DNA of 64,000 bases from Elusimicrobiaceae bacterium. GTDB lineage: Bacteria; Elusimicrobiota; Elusimicrobia; Elusimicrobiales; Elusimicrobiaceae. The notes under the pieces were generated by a model that saw nothing but the letters and a program-made list of their open reading frames with translations, ran no database searches and was not told the DNA's origin. Both the position numbers and the translations under genes were made by a program. Shown in pieces: positions 62,201 through 64,000 of this stretch. Positions within the stretch are counted from its first letter, which is position 1. Each line of letters begins with the position of its first letter. The DNA lies in the NCBI GenBank assembly GCA_016281355.1, contig JAEEIL010000010.1:42114-106113 (forward strand), given 5' to 3'.

Positions 62201-64000
62201 CAAATACCTTCTTTTCCAATCTGTTCATTTGGCTATATGGTTTGCCAAAGATATTATTTGCTTTCTTGGTGGTAGGCTTTTCTATACTTGCCCTTACTTT
62301 GTTTAATGCTCCTTCTGCATTCAAATTACTGCCGCCCGTATGTGTAGTGGTTGTATTTACATCCGGTTTAGGCGTTTCCGGTTTCGGTGTTTCAGGTTTC
62401 GGTGTTTCAGGTTTAGGCGTTTGTTTCGCCGTACTATTGCTCTTTGGTTTCCCACTCTGTTTCGTACTCGTGTTTGTCTTTGGCTTACCTTCAGTTGTCG
62501 TTTTACCCTTGTTCCCTTGGGTCTTACTTCCCTGTTTGCTTGACTTAGCCGTTGCCGCTGCTGCCCCGCCATTCTTAAGCATCATCTTTGATACTTTTAT
62601 ATACCTTCTTAACTGACCATATCTTATTATCCTTGCAAATCTAAATGCCCTTGATAATATGCTAGGTAAACTCACAAGTAACATACCTAAAAACACTACA
62701 TCTAAAAAGGTGTCCCCTATAAATGTTACCCTGTTTATACCTTGCTTTACATCGTAATGTTTTAATCCGTATACGTTCTGTTCTCTTAATGTAGGCGTGT
62801 ATATACCCGAATGCGATAATATGTCTTGTATGTACGCCCCTGTCCCACCATTCAAATCTACATAAAATTCCTTCGATAATGCATTACCTACACTTACATA
62901 TAGACAATTGTTACTCTTATAACACCCGTTTATTAACCCTAATACCAATGGCTTGTGTACGTTCTTCCCCTCTAAGTACATCTCTAATATTTCACTAGAT
63001 AATTTCTTCCCCCTTGCACCTCTTAACGGTAACATCTTCCCTATATCTGTCAATAAGTTACCATATGCTATATTGTAATAGTTAAAATTAGCATTAGGAT
63101 TGCTGTCAAATAAAAATTGTCCGTTCTTTATGTAATAATTCTTTACCCCTCGACCCTCCGTAAAGTCCTTATCTATGTACTGCCATACCTTATTGTATGT
63201 GTTTAAATACCTCTGCGTATTAAAGCCATGTTGCGCTATCGCCGATATGTCTTCCCCTATTTGATATATCCCAGATAAGCTAAATATCCCATCATACTCA
63301 TCAAAAGTGCTCCTAGTCCTACCAGGTATACTATATTCCGTTAAAAAATCTTTTAATAACTTATAACTGTAATCCGTGTCTATCGCCGTTAATAACTCTA
63401 CTCCTCCCATCAATAACATGCTACTGTACGGCTTCGGCCTTATGCTCTCTTGTAATACCTTCTTGCTTATGTAATCACTTATCTCCCTCTCTTTTAATAC
63501 CTCATTCTCATACTGACTCACTAATACCAATAACTCTAATCCGTTTAATAACTCATTACACCTGTCTTCATTGCGATAATCTTCCTCTTTACTATAACAA
63601 TTCCCTACATAATCATCTAAAGCGTTCTTGCCTCCTTCCCTAGCGTAAAATAGACCATCTAATATCACTTCCATGTCCTTTATATCTACTAATCCCATCC
63701 CAACAGGTTCTATAAAATACTTCGCTTTCGTTACCAATGCATATATGTTACTACGCCTTAACTCTTGCGCCCATTCCCCTAAATACGCCTCCGCCATGTA
63801 TCCGTACTGACTGCATATATCCCCTTTCCCATCCGGATCTATACATACCTCTTTGTTTAATAACATGCTGATGTTGTATTTCAAATCTTCATCATTCTTC
63901 GATCTCTCTACATTCTGTATCAATGGATATACCGTTCTATCTATACCCTTCCATATGCTCTCCGCACTGTCTAAATAAAACCTTACCCTCTCCCTTAAAG
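47286..64000 (-). CDS. Giant modular protein with receiver-, ART-like and kinase-like repeats (5' end outside window)
   Basis: One frame of at least 5,570 codons, open to the right edge, with no homologue I can name over its length. The order along the protein is: unique N-terminal region with a TM segment (~64.0-62.6 kb); PKPET linker; basic and hydrophobic region; REC1; an REPWRKD segment; REC2; then H-A1-H-A2-H-A3-B1-H-C1-H-C2-H-A4-B2-C3-H-B3-C4-C5-H-B4-C6-H-A5. A is an unknown helical module, B is ADP-ribosyltransferase-like, C is kinase-like and H is a hydrophobic hairpin. The frame stops at TGA 47286-47288, 10 bases after an 11-G run; the shifted frame carries a further 113 codons (see 46958-47299). 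The absence of any stop through 16.7 kb and the repeated conserved motifs show that it is translated. It may be a secreted multi-effector, a polyprotein or a surface protein; no secretion signal can be seen because the start is missing. Confidence 0.9.
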   Translation of the reverse strand, partial: LRERVRFYLDSAESIWKGIDRTVYPLIQNVERSKNDEDLKYNISMLLNKEVCIDPDGKGDICSQYGYMAEAYLGEWAQELRRSNIYALVTKAKYFIEPVGMGLVDIKDMEVILDGLFYAREGGKNALDDYVGNCYSKEEDYRNEDRCNELLNGLELLVLVSQYENEVLKEREISDYISKKVLQESIRPKPYSSMLLMGGVELLTAIDTDYSYKLLKDFLTEYSIPGRTRSTFDEYDGIFSLSGIYQIGEDISAIAQHGFNTQRYLNTYNKVWQYIDKDFTEGRGVKNYYIKNGQFLFDSNPNANFNYYNIAYGNLLTDIGKMLPLRGARGKKLSSEILEMYLEGKNVHKPLVLGLINGCYKSNNCLYVSVGNALSKEFYVDLNGGTGAYIQDILSHSGIYTPTLREQNVYGLKHYDVKQGINRVTFIGDTFLDVVFLGMLLVSLPSILSRAFRFARIIRYGQLRRYIKVSKMMLKNGGAAAATAKSSKQGSKTQGNKGKTTTEGKPKTNTSTKQSGKPKSNSTAKQTPKPETPKPETPKPETPKPDVNTTTTHTGGSNLNAEGALNKVRASIEKPTTKKANNIFGKPYSQMNRLEKKVFDTYMRLELGGLGDLKAAIKDSKALFTTRTGIKNTVASGLAFETGEIPVAETRIISQAPTEVVTKLSKTGFFETPVTIFDNVGINRQIGSSGRAVSHMPNGFKLTTPKIRPSLSNGFTGLRNLLTVPANAPLLVRLQKEKELKPLKIAAAITGATIGLTALNLFSIPTDIGLTLAMVPLSSLVLEAEAWGLPHDEAVSIAYDLPADAARKRLQDYIMFMEDAAKGKTGEKQNNIPADENMPGFVEGNYVDGKYYPSFNTGVKQMSILIANDDYKFYRGIQEFLANSPFTKYIKRVDFVSTGAEAMQKLKQNPKQYDIVFTDFYMPNGKGEDLANYIFDNKLNVPIILFGEIEYAAINLFAKKHFTGYLNSATNGMEEVFNYSSNFLVGRGETADKVIPESSKPETTAESIMPAGLFEYLHQLSREPWRKDRIVLPTEPKKTNPASSYVRSVESLVNEAKAYGMTDQQVESIINNNTPQEARRQLRDFVSFIQDGVRFENNKENETENTSIDQANDFKESNYVHGKYTAPFNTKVKKMRVLIANDLFDWLFEDNKHFLRKYRFSKYVEKYDIVSGAEEVIAKLKEDPNQYDIIFTDYYMDGARGDDIAKYVHENNLNVKVILLSELSRSPEHLYKMHFDGYLNQGKNQEEEIFSYASNILENRHFSIGSFFKKIILPALPFGIAGLSLLFGETETAATAMASFPIFYSNASPVMQNVRLPKEVGDFIKLRKEFDRNIFSDFDLLPEEAENMKRILGEEFFNLWQKYFNKDLLTMARTNPAEIAELIKYSNKYENTLPSQIREKFTGTNPLYVFAMRDMADNFIKAINSGKTIEQAMTELGEAMFQYHKKIYQIKKFLSEREDGFDIDWNVIENPNIYDVDFNEDVNIDLAEEIGFGKLNDSHEEVGAVISQYMYSEYLDELKDFANARPSTYKDVKLTQRTSPDNEEYDEVILMMYPNPVKNNNSLAFKAMQDNLDILKKIIIKYQQTGKLEDEDRKIADDIIADMSYIFTNAVPFYRGTSAANLAMVYGLYQMLGIELPKIKIGRALDLSAFSSTPEQYKENWLNLFEGEIPSPKPINSVSRIINRLKGKNLLNFVLPAFALSLAGVGLSMGNAGLALGASLAAIPVSVYIQGPQIIKQYELVNKFVNQRKRFDPSLFKGDILSPEESKNLRRILGADFFDLWQKYYNKDLETMKNEDPLSLQELAQYSNRYETTLRSEISTRFAGTNPLYVFAMKDITEGLEQDLAAGKTVKEAVHNMGSKMFEYHKKINQIRAFFNQKGVRIIVDGKALPIDWSKIENLRDYNEEGMEQLRRATSHAYAIGFGVLAKTSSPSKTKINSDTYYREYWEEMIKPNFRPTSYKGVNLSAVNTLGFYPNIFRATIDHPLGITLDGFDNIDRMFEVLQENFNNIAPIIAQAQAGKDLSPEEQKILDNNIAEISYLFTNVKPFFRGSASANLALVYGLYHMSGIEAPQVKIGRELDLSAFSMTPDAYKKNWRGLFSEDFGNITQTQKNVSINKTLKSILPYVILGATGIVLGTLFGAETSSLFAMASIPFVGSFSNFGEGKEVEYFANLRQNFNPPIFRGPTLKRTEKEHLREILGDKTFDLWQKYYNVELEELANVSPEELEELIKYSNRYENTLPSMNFGEKGGTNPLFVYAMKDITEAFEANMLQGKTMRQAVEEMGTAMFQYGLSINQIKMFQLFKSNRAPVDWDDVKVPLYYDEMEDVYAGKRAAYRIGYGILNLTGSTSTTPFDEDHYGEYLKELSSSYGRPKTYKGINLSFFDVQNRYGAKKIEHPAGVTGQHNNIDRAFEVIQENYNKIEPIIMEARSGKILSEQERRILDNTIAEISYIFSNVKPFYCGSEAANLAIVYGLYHLAGIEAPQIKIGRALDLSAYSSTPWHYQGHWLDLFAGDFQTVNSHNKIELNNQQEVSAQAIFSNEYKNKGIHISRKEIKRISAFLPADFKEENAVYRGMTLSSYDDLKYILTNGVSNAKTIEKEGVYFSWNVEDAIDYSTQYAYGHLSVLVKTHLNEHNGHKYVVFSDDVKAEDITDVLVWAELNGKLGWWKAELNGNEEVILKDTGDSEITDKKSSITSILSNYVLPAVGIGLLAFALSDASTSPLALAATGLLASSFPIGNNSAASQVTETPLNLKTDITKAKNVRTGKGNNLAAYAVWKLMDKFHRVRAYLKLTTQDEINRTILFNKIVRENDLQDGSPLIGFEYSKVISDNFSDLPSNIVDKIQEEIGEISTYVRGGKDRTQIPLITDAVNTSGFVLGDKIMEGNLSTASVEALFALKNKPITNKEWKEIVNLFQKLNEAGFIHGDLGHNLFFRRDGNGKLIISLIDFENNSNLFGSDAFYLQLMALDLEAIGAKEKVTKDTPIINNFNSLFKLPSWVLPAVGVGLLAFSAFSGLGTPGLALATLPLLVSSTDMMIANNSEIEQEDQVNLKEDIVGAKKVASGEGSGVDAYAVWKLIREDGEVPAYLKFTTQDEINRTSLIDKVITENNLQNSSPLIIFEYPKVLSVNLEDLSGDIIQGVEEEKDQIISHVRSAKSRVKTPLITSAVNTSGFLLGEKIKTDIYGNIIGHIDKRISEEAKTALNGKPITNEEWNAIVNLFKKLNDAGFVHGDLKHNLFVRRDAADKLVITLVDFEAPFSFYDRYEDVYCLDYIRSQYETIGAKEKAPKTKIDDADSWVHSISGTLNDSSFWLPVLGAALGIGFLFSGLSEPGFALAATLPFLASTKTPVLKTPQEKAEQFLNLRKRFDPFFFKGKPLNEEETKKLRKILGANFFDLWQKYYNKDLAQIVKENPQELEELIKYSNRYESTLPSRIQNVYGGTNPLFVFAMRDITNNLIQNLSSGQTMEKAIKNLGKDIYNYHYKIAQLRVFNLYRDEENDKLWQYVSNPNTQIMNGIAIYDLFFGVFRDDSYYASNSINKKSYPEYLKEMMKDPARPRLYKMIELSQLFSSGSVDFVEVGHPDFLKQKKYFYRVLQENWDDIKPLIEKVQQGKKLGYFELHRLNNDIAEISYLFTNVMPFQRGSASANLALVYGLYQMAGIDAPQVKIGRALDLSAFAMSPQDYKLRWLRLFEGPFKQSASSQLEKEEGEYIPASNIFTDIFKKQNFPIVKDNDAKMHRLLPNNFRDVTALYGGMNIDNYQDLLDILTKGLFTHAIDGIYLTDSFSKAVNYARQFSSGHVPVLIKVHLEEDFLGETSRVIYEEDLEPEYIEEVLVYTYLDGKLGWWKAKLNNAGEVVLQPTDNVRILYGTKPLNLKTDIKKIASTDRENVKQLQDLQGNTRAYYKRTFGTEINRTKRFNELITEQDLLSRYSLIEVEYPKVLSTNLSSLSDDIAANIKSLYKGMSFDGDLIMTAVNTSGYGIWKFKYEALEALKNKPITNEEWAQLENLIGNLNAHGFYHTDLVHNLFFRRNDAGKLIITIIDFENLGRKRDIGDLDLIAHTLESIGAKEMSDIEDDREIDIYNGFTFPFRNLLLPIGIGLLAFALGSFSVSSFALAALPLLVSTNSINNQTANSFPAQVLFTEDYRDFYMSLDDEEYLKKYFPESFEEENALYRGMTLAKYEDLKNIFTSGLPGAKTVNGGGKVFFTTEADIAVDWSTQYNYGHIPVIVKTNKEVDRSKGKYSFSFQNISAEDITGILVWAGMDGKLGWWHAWLDSNGEVVLQPTDNMKIIDTPITDISVSDAPKPLNLKTDITKVTFVNYIVAELRDSEGNIKAYYKRANNRETYRTKLFDTIITNNNFKEKYPLINLEYPKILSTNLSDLPSEVETDIRSRIKYNSVSQDLIMTAVNTSGYNLFKDEPTALSSLQGQQITNEEWAQLENLIKDLNNLGFYHTDLISNSFFRRDDNGKLIITAIDFDNWGVENDIENLNIIREKLESIGAKERSVPLEKPLNLKTDIAKVEYVKGIVTKLIGPKGNIVAYHKKALQKEIYRTREFDKIVKEEDLQNKYSLVEFEYPKILSTNLADLPEKIVKENGWQDKVYSLYSDMILSPVNTFGFYLDKYEVLSSLNGQPVTDEEWAQIVGFFKDLNAKGFYHTDLGNNFFLRRDNNGKLIVTIIDFDEFETHNDIAALERIRTHLENIGAKRRSTVNNFNSKSLLGLAIGAGLLAFTLATPATSPLALAAIPLLASTQPLITKQTDNNISARVLFTDEYKDKNIKIFYDMNRIIPSLPKGFQEDGYIYRGMAFKDYDDLKTIFTTGLLLGKSTYNNIYFSDDIVTGVDHSINYSYGHVPVVVKMRGERGDRQGTTVTFPGDVHASEIEEVIVWGQIDGQKGWWRAQLDQNGEVVLQPTKNMETVETPAEKPLNLKTDIVESEPVTLLVSKLKDINGNVRAYYKQTSKKEIDRTLEFHQIVEKENLQNKYPLIELEYPRVLSTNLSDLPEAIAAKQKRWKDDIYSFDSDLITSVVNADGYRLYDPESKVSSALNGIPITNDEWHQLINFIKDLNKAGFYHTDLGNNLFFRRDDNNKLVVTIIDFEDQGDKNDIATLERMRIDFEYTGVKEETPQDSPITNKGNSSFKLPTWVLPAVGVGLLAATLSNAVSAPLALAALPMLASTKSIIGGESEVNKFVNLRKQFDPSLFKGEGLTAEETQNMKRILGEDFFNLWQQYYNKDLKQIAKKNPQELAELIKYSNRYESTLPSQIKYRFTGTNPLYVYTMKDASENFEKDLLAGKTVKEAVMNMGKEMFLYHKKINQIKTFLDEYKNSKKIVWEKVKTPSDYNNINLGKNSNSNEFLGSEVKVTDKIAFGILSDTPIRIVTDFDEFIYGEYWTDFLDERYRPNTFKGVNLTCSNLKYSMRSGCYGGTLIHPLGIDKGGFNNIEAMFKVLQEDYDVIKPFIIKSRNGKTLTERELETLHNKIAEMSYIFTNAKPFYRGSASANLAMVYGLYEMLGINAPQVRMNRELDLSAFTLSPEHYQYYWKSLFDGEFKVMSRNPVSITEKISGGGGHLR
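47299..47309 (-). repeat. G11 homopolymer (candidate phase-variation tract)
   Basis: Eleven C on the plus strand, G11 in the coding strand of the giant gene. It is by far the longest G/C run noticed in an A/T-rich window and lies exactly where the frame shifts. Tracts of this kind slip during replication and switch surface or toxin genes in other bacteria. Confidence 0.85.
47352..48440 (-). other. A5 module, unknown helical domain
   Basis: Approximate limits. Last copy before the G11 tract; SYIFTNAKPFYRGSASANLAMVYGLYEMLGI and NRELDLSAFTLSP. A hydrophobic hairpin precedes it (48.58-48.47 kb). Confidence 0.75.
48625..49240 (-). other. C6 module, kinase/phosphotransferase-like
   Basis: RAYYKQTSKKEIDRT, GFYHTDLGNNLFFRRD, IIDFEDQG. 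All six C modules keep the Lys, Glu, H-x-D...N and DF(E/D) residues expected of a working site. Confidence 0.7.
49250..49715 (-). other. B4 module, ART-like
   Basis: YIYRGMAFKDYDDLKTIFTTGLLL, IYFSDDIVTGVDHSINYSYGHVPVVVKM, SEIEEVIVWGQIDGQKGWWRAQL. Arg kept. A hairpin precedes it (49.85-49.74 kb), C6 follows. Confidence 0.55.
49885..50475 (-). other. C5 module, kinase/phosphotransferase-like
   Basis: VAYHKKALQKEIYRT, GFYHTDLGNNFFLRRD, IIDFDEFE. Tandem with C4; together they look like the most recent duplication in the array. Confidence 0.7.
50485..51085 (-). other. C4 module, kinase/phosphotransferase-like
   Basis: KAYYKRANNRETYRT, GFYHTDLISNSFFRRD, AIDFDNWG. Joined directly to C5 without a hairpin. 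Confidence 0.7.
51135..51605 (-). other. B3 module, ART-like
   Basis: ALYRGMTLAKYEDLKNIFTSGLPG, VFFTTEADIAVDWSTQYNYGHIPVIVKT, AEDITGILVWAGMDGKLGWWHAWL. Arg kept. A hairpin precedes it (51.74-51.63 kb). Confidence 0.55.
51790..52400 (-). other. C3 module, kinase/phosphotransferase-like
   Basis: KPLNLKTDI directly after B2; RAYYKRTFGTEINRT, GFYHTDLVHNLFFRRN, IIDFENLG. From here on the copies have HTD instead of HGD. Confidence 0.7.
52405..52890 (-). other. B2 module, ART-like, likely inactive
   Basis: ALYGGMNIDNYQDLLDILTKGLF: the Arg of YRGM is Gly here. GIYLTDSFSKAVNYARQFSSGHVPVLIKVHL and EEVLVYTYLDGKLGWWKAKL follow. Loss of the only obvious catalytic Arg suggests a decayed or binding-only copy. 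Confidence 0.55.
52905..53935 (-). other. A4 module, unknown helical domain
   Basis: Approximate limits. SYLFTNVMPFQRGSASANLALVYGLYQMAGI and GRALDLSAFAMSP kept. A hydrophobic hairpin precedes it (54.08-53.96 kb), B2 follows. Confidence 0.75.
54140..54870 (-). other. C2 module, kinase/phosphotransferase-like
   Basis: PAYLKFTTQDEINRT, GFVHGDLKHNLFVRRD, LVDFEAP. Closest in sequence to C1, which directly precedes it across a hydrophobic hairpin (55.01-54.90 kb). Confidence 0.7.
55070..55760 (-). other. C1 module, kinase/phosphotransferase-like
   Basis: From PLNLKTDI to EAIGAKE. N-lobe Lys in RAYLKLTTQDEINRT, catalytic loop GFIHGDLGHNLFFRRD, metal-binding IDFEN in place of DFG. This layout is that of aminoglycoside phosphotransferase and protein-kinase-like folds. 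Confidence 0.7.
55955..56415 (-). other. B1 module, ADP-ribosyltransferase-like
   Basis: NAVYRGMTLSSYDDLKYILTNGV, then VYFSWNVEDAIDYSTQYAYGH, LSVLVKT and AEDITDVLVWAELNGKLGWWKAEL. The R in YRGM, the FS region and the late Glu suggest the R-S-E layout of ART folds, by eye only. Confidence 0.55.
56460..57500 (-). other. A3 module, unknown helical domain
   Basis: Approximate limits. Third copy; SYIFSNVKPFYCGSEAANLAIVYGLYHL, with the Arg of PFYRG replaced by Cys. It joins B1 directly. A hairpin precedes it (57.65-57.54 kb). Confidence 0.75.
57688..58780 (-). other. A2 module, unknown helical domain
   Basis: Approximate limits. Second copy; SYLFTNVKPFFRGSASANLALVYGLYHM and GRELDLSAFSMTP are kept, as is HPLGITLDGFDNIDRMFEVLQENF. 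Preceded by a hydrophobic hairpin (58.93-58.82 kb). Confidence 0.75.
59002..60045 (-). other. A1 module, unknown helical domain
   Basis: Approximate limits. Shares with A2-A5: F-LR-F-, LGEEFFNLWQKY(F/Y)NKDL, IKYSN(K/R)YE(N/T)TLPS, GTNPLYVFAMRD, YHKKI-QIK, RPSTYK-V-L, and SYIFTNAVPFYRGTSAANLAMVYGLYQML...IGRALDLSAFSSTP. Not recognised; the PF-x2-G loop only faintly recalls Fic proteins and lacks their His and GNGR. Confidence 0.75.
60220..60596 (-). other. REC2, receiver-like domain of the giant protein
   Basis: Residues ~1110-1234. MRVLIANDLFDWLF, acceptor region YDIIFTDYYMDGARGDDIA, Ser in ILLSELSRS, but no Lys at the usual site (GYLNQGKN). Duplicate of REC1 with the same flanks (YVxGKYxxxFNTxVKxM before it). 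Confidence 0.7.
60724..60974 (-). other. REPWRKD segment, internal copy
   Basis: Lies between REC1 and REC2: LFEYLHQLSREPWRKD, PKK, RSVESLVNEAKAYGMTDQQVESI, ending FVSFIQDG. A related but shorter version (LVLEAEAWGLPHDEAVSIAYDLP...) precedes REC1 near 61.6 kb, and a third is the out-of-frame tail at 46,958-47,240. Function unknown. Confidence 0.75.
61050..61415 (-). other. REC1, receiver-like domain of the giant protein
   Basis: Residues ~837-958 (counted from 63,923). Starts MSILIANDDYKFY (acidic pair NDD) and has the phospho-acceptor region YDIVFTDFYMPNGKGEDLA. The conserved Ser/Thr site reads LFGE and the C-terminal Lys is missing (GYLNSATN), so phospho-signalling may be lost. Confidence 0.7.
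62200..64000 (-). other. Unique N-terminal region of the giant protein with shifted codon usage
   Basis: About 600 codons with no recognised domain. The part before ~62.6 kb is globular with many Tyr and Cys pairs (ICSQYGYM, NCYSKEEDYRNEDRCNEL, GCYKSNNCL), then a TM-like stretch (DTFLDVVFLGMLLVSLPSIL) and basic Arg-rich segment. Codons AAG, GAG, AGG/AGA and ATA dominate here, whereas the rest of the gene and window prefer AAA, GAA, CGT/CGC and ATT. Confidence 0.7.
62360..62425 (-). repeat. PKPET tandem repeat linker
   Basis: A 15-base unit repeated about four times encodes PKPET; the run ends with PKPD. It follows a Lys/Ser/Thr/Asn-rich disordered stretch. Such Pro/Thr/Glu repeats are typical cell-wall-spanning or flexible linkers. 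Confidence 0.85.

Noticed and set aside
62360..62425. CRISPR-like short repeats
   Set aside because: The 15-base repeats are contiguous, in frame and encode PKPET; there are no spacers.
61753..62616. Plus-strand open frame of 287 codons, rich in Val, Phe, Leu and Gly
   Set aside because: It is the antisense of the giant gene, where the other strand has the coding motifs; its repeats simply mirror the PKPET linker.

Overview
The window suggests a low-GC, Gram-negative bacterium. It carries a LolA-like carrier, a Tol/Ton motor set, a TolC-MacA-MacB exporter, gmhA and signal peptidase II, all of which point to an outer membrane. The set of genes and the A/T-rich coding would fit a host-associated member of Elusimicrobiota or a similar deep lineage. 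That assignment is a guess from gene content, because no rRNA or other marker that settles taxonomy was recognised here. About two thirds of the window is dense, ordinary housekeeping sequence with short or overlapping gene junctions. No tRNA, rRNA, CRISPR array or insertion sequence was seen.

Layout. 1-6.2 kb (+): the C-terminal part of ftsK, then a LolA-like protein, pgsA, pgpA, an ExbB/TolQ-ExbD/TolR-TonB/TolA-like set, a small membrane protein and an NAD-binding epimerase. 6.2-7.9 kb: a CI/LexA-like repressor (-) faces a palindrome-rich control region and two small unknown genes (+). 7.9-17.8 kb (+): a large TPR protein, rsmA, nadB, guaD, trxA, polA, coaE and rho. 17.9-40.8 kb (-): an ankyrin protein; miaB-pilZ-miaA; a small Cys/Trp-rich protein; pgi, rpiB and gmhA; a complete Bat operon (moxR, DUF58, a DUF4381-like gene, batA, batB, batC, batD, batE); two unknown envelope proteins; queF; an aberrant P-type ATPase; a TPR lipoprotein; lspA and ileS. 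40.9-46.9 kb (+): lemA, htpX, then a tolC-macA-macB efflux operon with macB split into ATPase and permease.

The unusual part is 46.96-64.0 kb (-). One open reading frame of more than 5,560 codons enters from the right edge and runs to 47,286. The protein is a mosaic. It has a unique N-terminal region with different codon usage, a PKPET repeat linker, two receiver-like domains, and then a long array built from three recurring modules. These are an uncharacterised ~350-residue helical module (A, five copies), an ADP-ribosyltransferase-like module (B, four copies) and a protein-kinase/aminoglycoside-phosphotransferase-like module (C, six copies). Most blocks are introduced by a Gly/Ala/Leu-rich hydrophobic hairpin (H, about ten copies). 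In the given sequence the frame ends just after a run of 11 G on the coding strand (47,299-47,309). With one G fewer (or two more) the frame continues for 113 codons that are clearly homologous to an internal segment of the same protein. The tract therefore looks like a phase-variation switch, a recent frameshift, or a base-count error. The array of kinase-like and ART-like modules suggests a giant effector, toxin or polyprotein-like surface protein. That function is inference, and it is the best candidate here for a previously undescribed system.
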